Below the pieces are notes generated by a model. The model did no database searches. It was not told the DNA's origin and saw only the letters and a program-made list of their open reading frames with translations. A stretch of DNA of 11,973 bases, taken from contig JABUSI010000272.1 in the NCBI GenBank assembly GCA_021442745.1, forward strand, positions 1 to 11,973, given 5' to 3'. The number at the start of each line of letters is the position of its first letter. Positions within the stretch are counted from its first letter, which is position 1. The position numbers were made by a program, and so were the translations under genes. The DNA is from Erysipelotrichaceae bacterium (lineage in GTDB: Bacteria > Bacillota_I > Bacilli_A > Erysipelotrichales > Erysipelotrichaceae). Below are positions 1-5,637 of this stretch, piece after piece.

Positions 1-1269
1 CGCAGACAGATAAGCCAGTCTTGGCAGGTTGATGGTTACAACACCAATGGAACCCGTAGATTCCCCGGAACCGAAGAATCCGCCGGATTTCTTACGCAAT
101 TCTCTTAAATCCAGACGCAATCTGCAGCACATGGACCGGATATCGCTCGGCTTCATATCGGAATTGACATAGTTGGAGAAATACGGCGTACCATACTTCG
201 CCGTCATTTCAAACAACAGCTTGTTGTTTTCGTTTTCAGAGAAATCAAATTCACTCGTAATGGAATAGGTCGGAATCGGATACTGGAATCCGCGTCCGTT
301 CGCATCGCCTTCAATCATGGTTTCCAGGAATGCCTTGTTAACCATTGCCATTTCCTTTACGCAATCCTTATATTTGAACGGCATTTCTTCGCCACCAACC
401 CAGCAGTTCAGTTCTGCCAGATCATCAGGAACCGTCCAGTCCAGGGTAACGTTGGTAAACGGTGCCTGTGTACCCCATCTGGAAGGCGTATTTACGCCGT
501 AAATGAAGGACTGGATACATTGCTTGACTTCCTTGTAATCCAGATTGTCGACCTTTACAAACGGTGCCAGATACGTATCAAAGCTGGAGAATGCCTGCGC
601 ACCTGCCCATTCGTTCTGCATGATACCCAGGAAGTTAACCATCTGGTTACACAACGTAGACAAATGCTTGGAAGGAGCTGAAGTAATCTTACCCGGAACA
701 CCACCCAGACCTTCCTGAATCAACTGTTTCAAAGACCATCCTGCGCAATACCCTGTCAGCATACTCAAATCATGCAAGTGCAGATCACAGTTCCGGTGAG
801 CGTTGGCGATTTCTTCATCGTACACTTCACTCAGCCAGTAGTTCGCAGTAATCGCACCGGAGTTGGAAAGAATCAGACCACCGACGGAATACGTTACGGT
901 AGAGTTTTCCTTTACTCTCCAGTCGGAAGCATTGACATACTGGTCTACCGTTTCCTTGTAGTCCAGGATTGTAGCCTTCATGTTTCTTACTTTTTCTCTC
1001 TGCTTACGATACAGGATGTAACTCTTTGCCACATCGGAATAACCGGACTGGGACAATACGCTTTCCACACTGTCCTGGATTTCTTCCACGGTAATCTTAT
1101 CATTCTTGATTTTTGCTTCGAAATCGCTTGTTACCATCAACGACAACATATTGATGACCGTCGGATGATATTGTTTACCCGTTGCTTCAAAAGCCTTGGT
1201 AATAGCCTGAGAAATCTTATTAATGTCAAAATCGACGACTGCGCCGTCACGCTTAATTACTTGATACAT
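1..1269 (-). CDS. nrdD: Anaerobic (class III) ribonucleoside-triphosphate reductase NrdD, N-terminal 423 residues, C-terminus beyond the left edge
   Basis: Reduces ribonucleoside triphosphates to dNTPs without oxygen, using a glycyl radical installed by NrdG. The frame is open from the ATG at 1269 to the window edge. Residues 1-92 form an ATP-cone allosteric domain (VIKRDG near the start, SYILYRKQR near its end). The catalytic barrel follows: HRNCDLHLHDL places Cys161 where class III enzymes carry an active-site cysteine, and MCCRL (Met380, Cys381, Cys382) is the thiyl-radical cysteine segment, followed by GSGESTGSIGVVTINLPRL. The C-terminal glycyl-radical and zinc-cysteine region lies outside the window. 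An AGGGGAG ribosome binding site precedes the ATG, and only 13 bases separate it from the upstream activase gene, so the two are co-transcribed. The gene order, activase first, is the reverse of the common nrdD-nrdG order. The family call is very secure; whether the reductant is formate or a thioredoxin cannot be settled from this fragment. Confidence 0.96.
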   Translation of the reverse strand, partial: MYQVIKRDGAVVDFDINKISQAITKAFEATGKQYHPTVINMLSLMVTSDFEAKIKNDKITVEEIQDSVESVLSQSGYSDVAKSYILYRKQREKVRNMKATILDYKETVDQYVNASDWRVKENSTVTYSVGGLILSNSGAITANYWLSEVYDEEIANAHRNCDLHLHDLSMLTGYCAGWSLKQLIQEGLGGVPGKITSAPSKHLSTLCNQMVNFLGIMQNEWAGAQAFSSFDTYLAPFVKVDNLDYKEVKQCIQSFIYGVNTPSRWGTQAPFTNVTLDWTVPDDLAELNCWVGGEEMPFKYKDCVKEMAMVNKAFLETMIEGDANGRGFQYPIPTYSITSEFDFSENENNKLLFEMTAKYGTPYFSNYVNSDMKPSDIRSMCCRLRLDLRELRKKSGGFFGSGESTGSIGVVTINLPRLAYLSA

Positions 1270-1282
1270 ACTCTTCTCTCCC

Positions 1283-2413
1283 CTATCTTAAATTTGTTTC
1301 CGGCAGTATCTGCCGTACGAGTTCCGTGAACTCTTTCATTTCTTCTTCACTGTAACCCTCTATATCGCTGCTGATGATATTGTCAGACAGTTTAAACGAC
1401 TGCAGGAAATACCGCTTACAGCCTTTCAGCATTTTTGCCATTTCCAGCAAGTCCTCTTTGGTATGGAACGTTTTCGCAACCGTGGTACGGAATTCGTAAT
1501 CCACGCGCCCTTCCATTAATAAATCCATGGATTTCCGGATATTCTCCAGTTGTTTTTCACTCAGATTCTGTCCGGTCGTCAGAGAATACTTTTCAAAGGT
1601 ATTCTTGATATCCATTGCGATATAATCCACACATCCCCGGTCAATCAATTCCCGCAGACGGTCGTGCATCAGACCGTTCGTATCCAGTTTGACCAGAAAT
1701 CCCATTTCCTTGATTTTCTCGATAAACTCAAAGATACCCGGCTGCATCAGCGGTTCCCCGCCGGTAATCGCAACCCCGTCCAGCACACCGGAACGTTTTT
1801 CCAGATATGCCAGCACGTCATCCGCACTGTAGAAATAATAATTTTCCGGAATGTATACCAGATCCTTATTGTGACAGAACGGACACTTCAGATTGCATCC
1901 GGACGTAAATACCGTACAGGCAACCTTACCCGGGAAATCCAGAAGCGTCATCTTCTGCAGTCCTCCGATCCGGATCTGCTTGTAATCCTCACCCGTATCG
2001 AAGTTCCGTGAGTTCACGGTCATTTTCTGCAGTAAATCCACCGCCTGTTCCGGATCCGCATCGTCCAATAACCGATACACACAATTGTTGCGGATATCGT
2101 ACAGCTGGGAAATCACTTCCCGGCTCTTATCCGTCGTATACAGATGCTTCACCCTGCGGTCCTCACTGTCATTCTCCATGGTGATATACCCCACGTCCAG
2201 TAACCGCTGTACGTTCTTGGTAATCGTCCCCTTATCCAGTTCCGCCAGACCCGACAGCTGCTGCATGGTAATTCCCTCATGTTCATTGATGATCAGCAGG
2301 GAAATCATCTGCCCGGAGCCGATTTCGTACTCCGCCAGAACGCGGTCAAAGTATTTATTTGTATTCCGGTACAACGCGGAAATGTTCAGTAAAAGATTGT
2401 TTTGATTCGCCAT
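1283..2413 (-). CDS. MarR-type DNA-binding domain fused to NrdG-type radical-SAM activase of anaerobic ribonucleotide reductase
   Basis: One uninterrupted 376-residue protein with two full domains. Residues 1-138 are a MarR-family winged helix: the recognition-helix region is around residues 49-75 (DKGTITKNVQRL) and the wing carries the family signature NDSEDRRVKHLYTT (81-94). After a short linker, residues 149-376 match stand-alone NrdG2-type activases (the family of about 230 residues beginning GLQKMTLLDFPGKVACTVF). The radical-SAM cluster motif CNLKCPFC supplies Cys173, Cys177 and Cys180, and GGEPLMQPG is the SAM-binding turn. The activase half should make the glycyl radical on NrdD, encoded 13 bases downstream. 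The DNA-binding half probably controls this operon, because a perfect palindrome lies just upstream. I chose the ATG at 2413 because GAGG stands 5 bases before it; a TTG 12 codons earlier lies inside the palindrome and has no Shine-Dalgarno. Domain calls are secure; the regulatory role is inferred. Confidence 0.93.
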   Translation of the reverse strand: MANQNNLLLNISALYRNTNKYFDRVLAEYEIGSGQMISLLIINEHEGITMQQLSGLAELDKGTITKNVQRLLDVGYITMENDSEDRRVKHLYTTDKSREVISQLYDIRNNCVYRLLDDADPEQAVDLLQKMTVNSRNFDTGEDYKQIRIGGLQKMTLLDFPGKVACTVFTSGCNLKCPFCHNKDLVYIPENYYFYSADDVLAYLEKRSGVLDGVAITGGEPLMQPGIFEFIEKIKEMGFLVKLDTNGLMHDRLRELIDRGCVDYIAMDIKNTFEKYSLTTGQNLSEKQLENIRKSMDLLMEGRVDYEFRTTVAKTFHTKEDLLEMAKMLKGCKRYFLQSFKLSDNIISSDIEGYSEEEMKEFTELVRQILPETNLR

Positions 2414-2435
2414 AGATACCTCACGAATGATAGAA

Positions 2436-2451
2436 AGTTGGATTTCCAACT
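2436..2451. promoter_or_regulatory. Perfect 16-bp palindrome, probable operator of the MarR-NrdG protein
   Basis: AGTTGGA and TCCAACT form a perfect 7-bp inverted repeat around two bases. The site lies 22 bases before the marR-nrdG start codon and about 11 bases downstream of the -10 box, so it covers roughly +5 to +20. MarR proteins bind short palindromes of this size as dimers, often at their own promoter, so autorepression is the natural reading. No binding evidence is available from sequence. Confidence 0.7.
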
Positions 2452-2462
2452 AAGTCTTAAAT

Positions 2463-2491
2463 ATTGTATAACGGATGGCCCTGACATGCAA
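2463..2491 (-). promoter_or_regulatory. Sigma-A promoter of the marR-nrdG / nrdD operon
   Basis: Read on the minus strand, TTGCAT (2486-2491) is separated by exactly 17 bases from TACAAT (2463-2468). Transcription would begin near 2456, at the edge of the palindrome. Confidence 0.7.
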
Positions 2492-2626
2492 TAGAAACGC
2501 ACATATTTTGTCATATTTTTTGCGACAAGGTCTCACACAAAAAGCGTTCTGTTACCTGATAAAAAAGTGCCTATGACTATAGCACACAAACTCTCTGATT
2601 GTTTCGCATTTGACCGTAAAAATATT

Positions 2627-2655
2627 AAAAAAACAGACTACGTTACATAGTCTGT
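2627..2655 (-). terminator. Intrinsic terminator of the small membrane protein / XRE operon, overlapping the end of the XRE gene
   Basis: On the minus strand ACAGACTA and TAGTCTGT pair perfectly (8 bp, 7-base loop) and are followed by seven T residues. The upstream arm is the last three codons of the XRE gene and the stop codon is in the loop, so a ribosome at the stop codon would sit on the hairpin. Confidence 0.85.
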
Positions 2656-2843
2656 TGCAAGAAGAAAATCTCATTTACCGACAAGCCGAACACCTCGGAA
2701 ATCTTCATTGCCAGCTGCAGCGTCGGATCGTATTTGTCGTTTTCTATCGCCAGAATCGTCTGTCTTGTTACCCCTACCTGCATTGCCAGATCTTCCTGCC
2801 GGATTCCCCGTTCTTTCCGTAATTCCTTAATTCTGTTGGTCAT
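2643..2843 (-). CDS. Small XRE-family (Cro/CI-type) helix-turn-helix regulator
   Basis: A 66-residue protein that is almost only a HTH_3 domain. Residues 1-60 match the compact Cro-like family: RIKELRKERGIRQEDLAMQVGV gives helices 1-2, TRQTILAIENDKYDPT is the recognition helix and following turn, and LQLAMKISEVFGLSVNEIF closes the fold. It is a DNA-binding protein, very probably a dimeric repressor. Its ATG overlaps the end of the preceding membrane-protein gene by 17 bases, which implies translational coupling and a shared transcript. The likely target is its own promoter, where two matching 20-bp dyads occur. There is no effector domain, so signal input would have to come from elsewhere, possibly from the co-encoded membrane protein. 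The family call is secure; the regulated pathway is unknown. Confidence 0.9.
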   Translation of the reverse strand: MTNRIKELRKERGIRQEDLAMQVGVTRQTILAIENDKYDPTLQLAMKISEVFGLSVNEIFFLQQTM

Positions 2844-3075
2844 CCGGGTCTTCTTCCGTTTTCGTCAGTTTTTTGGTTTCTCCCACTTTCACCGACCAGA
2901 ACACAAAGCCGGAACCAAGGCCGATCAGAAATACCGGCAACGGGAATTCTCCGGTCTGTATCAGCCGAATCATACAATACGCCATAATCGACGCCTGAAG
3001 AAACGCATACGCACAACGCACCGCCTTCAGATTGACGGATACTTCCATTTCATCTGCTCTCTGAAACACTTTCAT
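2827..3075 (-). CDS. Small two-helix membrane protein of unknown function, partner of the XRE regulator
   Basis: An 82-residue protein that I cannot assign to a named family. A charged N-terminus (MKVFQRADEMEVSVNLKAVR) precedes two hydrophobic stretches at about residues 20-40 and 46-66, followed by a charged tail (VGETKKLTKTEEDPDDQQN). Small XRE regulators in Firmicutes are often encoded with a short membrane protein, and this pair fits that arrangement. The ATG at 3075 was chosen because GGAGG stands 6 bases before it; an open frame extends further upstream, but through the operator. Its 3' end overlaps the XRE gene by 17 bases. A role in signal sensing or in sequestering the regulator is possible but not shown by the sequence. 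Confidence 0.8.
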   Translation of the reverse strand: MKVFQRADEMEVSVNLKAVRCAYAFLQASIMAYCMIRLIQTGEFPLPVFLIGLGSGFVFWSVKVGETKKLTKTEEDPDDQQN

Positions 3076-3086
3076 AGGACACCTCC

Positions 3087-3106
3087 ATGTAAAATACTTT
3101 TTACAT
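3087..3106. promoter_or_regulatory. Operator dyad 1 of the XRE operon (perfect 20-bp inverted repeat)
   Basis: ATGTAAAA and TTTTACAT are perfect 8-bp arms around a 4-base centre. The site covers the predicted transcription start (about 3104) and ends just before the GGAGG ribosome binding site, so bound protein would block transcription. It is the best candidate target for the XRE protein encoded downstream. Confidence 0.72.
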
Positions 3107-3110
3107 TTAT

Positions 3111-3139
3111 ATCTTATCAGCAACTTTTCAGAATGTCAA
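3111..3139 (-). promoter_or_regulatory. Strong sigma-A promoter of the small membrane protein / XRE operon
   Basis: On the minus strand a consensus -35 TTGACA (3134-3139) is followed after 17 bases by TAAGAT (3111-3116). It lies between the MFS gene's stop codon and the operon, so the operon is transcribed independently. Confidence 0.8.
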
Positions 3140-3152
3140 ATTGTTTTTACAT
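3133..3152. promoter_or_regulatory. Operator dyad 2 of the XRE operon (20-bp inverted repeat with one mismatched pair)
   Basis: On the minus strand ATGTAAAA, ACAA and TTTGACAT reproduce the layout of the first dyad, with seven of eight pairs kept. The deviation creates the G of the -35 box TTGACA, so the promoter element is embedded in the operator. Its start is 46 bases from that of the first dyad. Confidence 0.62.
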
Positions 3153-3154
3153 TT

Positions 3155-4333
3155 TTATTCAGACTCCAGCGGTTTTTCCGACGTCATTTTTACCAGAACC
3201 AATGAAATAACCAGAGTTACCATCATAAACACAATCGTAAACTTATACGTGGTACCTACTCCGTACAACGCAACCACCCGGCTGGTAATCAACGGCTGGA
3301 TACTGTCTCCGGCCCCGCCGAACATCGCTACCAGCGAACTGGCAACACTGATATGTTCGTATCCGATTCTCGTTCCGATTGCCAGTACAATCGTAAAGAT
3401 GACACCATAGAATACCCCGACCACAAACAGAATCACAAAATAACACGTTACGTTATTCAGCGCAAAAGCCAGAATCATTCCGGCTGCACAGACGACGTCA
3501 CATACAATCAGGCTTACCCGTTCGGATACGTATTTCAATATCCAGATAAACGCAATACTGCCGATGATTGCCCCGACGTTATACACCGTCAGCAGATATG
3601 ACCCCACGGAATCTCCCAGTCCCAGCGTCTGGGACCCGAACGATGCCGTATACGAACACAAAGCACTGATTCCCATACAATACGCAAAACATACCAGTCC
3701 GCTCACAAACAACGCCAGTTTCGTATTTTTGCTGTACAACGGCCGGATGGTTTCTTCCGGGGCATCCGTAATCTCATTACCATCCAGTTTCGCAAACGGA
3801 ATCACAACAGCCAGAGCCACACATACCGCACCTAACACAAAGTTACCGGTTCCGAAAAATCCGCCCTTTCCCAATACGATACCGACAATAAAACTGATCG
3901 CAAAACCACCCAATCCGTAAAACGCCTGGGTCGCACTCAATGCCGAAGAATATTTATCCTTATATACATAAGCCAGTAACGCCGGACAGGAGGCATCTTC
4001 GCAAGCCATCCCCGTACCGCCGATAAACGCCAGCACAAAACCCGCATAATAATTCGGAATCAACGGGATACAGATCAGATAACACCCGATGCCGATGACA
4101 CCAAACCATAATACCTGCAACGGTCCTTTTTTCTCAGCCAGTTTTCCCCACAAAGGAGCACTGATCACCCGTCCCAGCGCAAAAGCCGTAGCCAGGAAAA
4201 TAACCGCCTCCATCGGCCGGTCATAAAACGTCGTCAGGCTGTTTAACAGCGTTCCCACCAGCATACAGACGGAACCTACCACAAAATAGGACCCGTACGC
4301 AATCACTGCCAATAATTTCTTATTTTTGTCCAT
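3155..4333 (-). CDS. Major facilitator superfamily transporter, substrate unknown
   Basis: A 392-residue polytopic inner-membrane protein of the usual MFS length, with about twelve hydrophobic segments and a hydrophilic central loop near residues 180-200 (KLDGNEITDAPEETIRPLYSKNTK). After TM2 the sequence RVISAPLWGKLAEKKGP is the MFS motif A region (Gx3DRxGR type). LAFIGGTGMACEDASCPALLAYVYKDKYSSALS resembles secondary transporters loosely related to the OFA (oxalate/formate) group, but this does not identify a substrate. I prefer the second of two in-frame ATGs (4333 rather than 4339) because GAGAGA has workable spacing only to it. The gene is divergent from the VanZ-like gene and ends just before the XRE promoter; no terminator separates them. 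Confidence 0.9.
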   Translation of the reverse strand: MDKNKKLLAVIAYGSYFVVGSVCMLVGTLLNSLTTFYDRPMEAVIFLATAFALGRVISAPLWGKLAEKKGPLQVLWFGVIGIGCYLICIPLIPNYYAGFVLAFIGGTGMACEDASCPALLAYVYKDKYSSALSATQAFYGLGGFAISFIVGIVLGKGGFFGTGNFVLGAVCVALAVVIPFAKLDGNEITDAPEETIRPLYSKNTKLALFVSGLVCFAYCMGISALCSYTASFGSQTLGLGDSVGSYLLTVYNVGAIIGSIAFIWILKYVSERVSLIVCDVVCAAGMILAFALNNVTCYFVILFVVGVFYGVIFTIVLAIGTRIGYEHISVASSLVAMFGGAGDSIQPLITSRVVALYGVGTTYKFTIVFMMVTLVISLVLVKMTSEKPLESE

Positions 4334-4346
4334 ACGCATTCTCTCT

Positions 4347-4381
4347 GACCGGCTGTTTTCTATTGTACCATCACGCCGGTC
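4347..4381. repeat. 7-bp inverted repeat flanking the MFS gene's -10 box
   Basis: GACCGGC (4347-4353) and GCCGGTC (4375-4381) are perfect complements 28 bases apart, one on each side of the predicted -10. Only one arm would be in the transcript, so an RNA hairpin is unlikely; a DNA-level regulator site is possible. Confidence 0.45.
4362..4367 (-). promoter_or_regulatory. Extended -10 promoter of the MFS gene
   Basis: Minus-strand TGG-TACAAT is an extended -10 (TGnTAnnnT). No convincing -35 is seen at 16-18 bases. The start codon is about 29 bases downstream. Confidence 0.5.
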
Positions 4382-4438
4382 TTTCTTTGTCGGCTATCAT
4401 TTTATCACATCCCGTTTCATAACACAAACGTACCCGTA

Positions 4439-4467
4439 TTGTGAACCGCTCCGTTTCGTGCTACTAT
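4439..4467 (+). promoter_or_regulatory. Sigma-A promoter of the VanZ/RDD gene
   Basis: TTGTGA (4439-4444), 17 bases, TACTAT (4462-4467), with TGC before the -10 as an extended element. The start codon follows about 29 bases after the predicted transcription start. Confidence 0.65.
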
Positions 4468-4502
4468 TTCCACGTGGTTTCTCCATCAGAAAAGGAATCG
4501 TT

Positions 4503-5612
4503 ATGAGTTATACGGATATTATCAAAACGTCATTTGTGTTTTTCCCGGTCATTGCCTTTCTGTTCACCTTACCGTATTTACTGTACAACTACCGCAAATT
4601 CGGTTCCGTGTTAAGTCTGAAAGTCCTGATTGTATATTCTTTTATATTGTATCTTCTGACATGCTATTTTCTTGTCATTTTACCGCTTCCTTCCCTGGAA
4701 GAAGTTCTCGCAAACACATCGCCCAAAGTACAGCTGATGCCGTTCCGGTTCCTAAGAGATATCCTGAAAGGCAGCCGTTTTGTGATCAGCGACTTCCGCA
4801 CCTACAAGACACTGTTCAACCGCGCCTTTATCGTCACGGCATTCAACGTCGTATTAACCATCCCGTTCGGGATGTATCTGCGGTATTACTTTAACTGCAG
4901 TCTGAAGAAAACCCTGATTGCTTCGTTCTTCCTGTCATTGTTTTTTGAAATCACACAGTTAACCGGACTATACGGTATCTATCCGAAACCGTACCGTCTG
5001 TTTGACGTCGATGACCTGTTTACGAACACTTTAGGCGGTGTCATCGGGTATCTTCTGATTACCCCGATTGTAAAACTATTACCAAGCAAGAAACAACTGG
5101 ACGAGCAATCCTATATATTATCCCGGAAGGTATCCTGTATCCGCAAAGCATGTGGTATACTGACGGACGCCCTTGTTATCCTGGTCGTATTCGTCATCCT
5201 GATTGTGATTGACGACAACGTCAAACCGATTCTCTGTTTTCAGATTTATCTGGCCTATACCACCGTGTCATATCTTCTGACAGGCGGTAAAACCCTCGGA
5301 TATGCCCTTGTGAACGTCAAAGTCGCCCGCAACGACAACAGCCGGACAAGATGGTATCAATACATACTCCGCACGGCATTCTTTGTCCTTCTGTTTTACC
5401 TGCTTCCGACCTTACAAGCCCAAGGCATTCTCAAACTCGCCTTTGCAGATATAACATTAACAGACAACGCCTATCTGGCAATCAATGCCCTGTATGTACT
5501 GTTTATCGGCATGGAAATCATCCGGTTTATTCTGAACAAACCGCTGATGCATGAAATCCTGTCCAAAACGGAAGTCGTCAGTACCCTGTCTGTTCCGGAT
5601 CACACAAAGTAA
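4503..5612 (+). CDS. Membrane protein with an N-terminal VanZ-like domain and a C-terminal RDD domain
   Basis: A 369-residue integral membrane protein. The N-terminal half is VanZ-like: hydrophobic helices near residues 10-30, 38-60, 109-130, 134-152 and 168-190, with the family signatures FFEITQLTG and LFDVDDLFTNTLGGVIGY. From about residue 205 a second module fits the RDD family: RKACGILTDALVILVVF for its first helix, then KTLGYALVNVKVARND, then a long hydrophobic C-terminus. VanZ of enterococci gives low-level teicoplanin resistance by an unclear mechanism, and most chromosomal homologues have no known role, so resistance should not be inferred. I chose the ATG at 4503 because AAAGGAA precedes it; the open frame extends 59 codons upstream, but through the promoter. 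The gene ends in a terminator shared with the convergent HD gene. Confidence 0.9.
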   Translation: MSYTDIIKTSFVFFPVIAFLFTLPYLLYNYRKFGSVLSLKVLIVYSFILYLLTCYFLVILPLPSLEEVLANTSPKVQLMPFRFLRDILKGSRFVISDFRTYKTLFNRAFIVTAFNVVLTIPFGMYLRYYFNCSLKKTLIASFFLSLFFEITQLTGLYGIYPKPYRLFDVDDLFTNTLGGVIGYLLITPIVKLLPSKKQLDEQSYILSRKVSCIRKACGILTDALVILVVFVILIVIDDNVKPILCFQIYLAYTTVSYLLTGGKTLGYALVNVKVARNDNSRTRWYQYILRTAFFVLLFYLLPTLQAQGILKLAFADITLTDNAYLAINALYVLFIGMEIIRFILNKPLMHEILSKTEVVSTLSVPDHTK

Positions 5613-5634
5613 AAAGACTCGTCAGAGTCTTTTT
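5611..5634. terminator. Bidirectional intrinsic terminator between convergent genes
   Basis: AAAAAGACTC and GAGTCTTTTT are perfect 10-bp arms around GTCA. The A and T runs give a U tract in either direction, so it can serve both the VanZ/RDD gene (plus) and the HD-hydrolase gene (minus). Its first bases overlap the VanZ/RDD stop codon. Confidence 0.9.
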
Positions 5635-5637
5635 GAT

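Noticed and set aside
772..1329. 185-codon open frame on the plus strand
   Set aside because: It lies antisense to nrdD and the activase gene, has no recognisable domain, and its composition follows from the opposite strand's codons.
1319..1333. Palindrome GAGTTC-CGT-GAACTC within the activase coding region
   Set aside because: It is inside coding sequence far from any promoter and can be explained by codon content; no second copy was found.
2006..2019. Palindrome CCGTGA-GT-TCACGG in the domain linker of the fusion gene
   Set aside because: It is in coding sequence with no promoter nearby; kept only as a curiosity.
1900..2020. Domain junction as a sequencing or assembly artefact joining two genes
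   Set aside because: The frame is continuous through the linker, both domains are full length, and no stop or start with a strong ribosome binding site separates them; a GGAGG before Met155 would yield an activase lacking its first strand.
1283..2449. Longer start (TTG at 2449) for the MarR-NrdG protein
   Set aside because: It adds 12 residues with no Shine-Dalgarno and starts inside the palindrome; the ATG at 2413 has GAGG at good spacing and begins a normal MarR domain.
2567..2585. Possible NrdR-box-like dyad GTGCCTA...TAGCAC upstream of the nrd operon
   Set aside because: Only four outer base pairs are symmetric and it does not match the NrdR consensus.
4326..4502. N-terminal extension of the VanZ/RDD protein by 59 codons
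   Set aside because: The extension would run through the predicted promoter and has no ribosome binding site; the ATG at 4503 has AAAGGAA and begins at the expected first membrane helix.
4503..5612. Glycopeptide-resistance gene because of VanZ similarity
   Set aside because: VanZ-like domains are common in susceptible Firmicutes; no vanA/B-type genes are nearby, and the RDD fusion differs from enterococcal VanZ.
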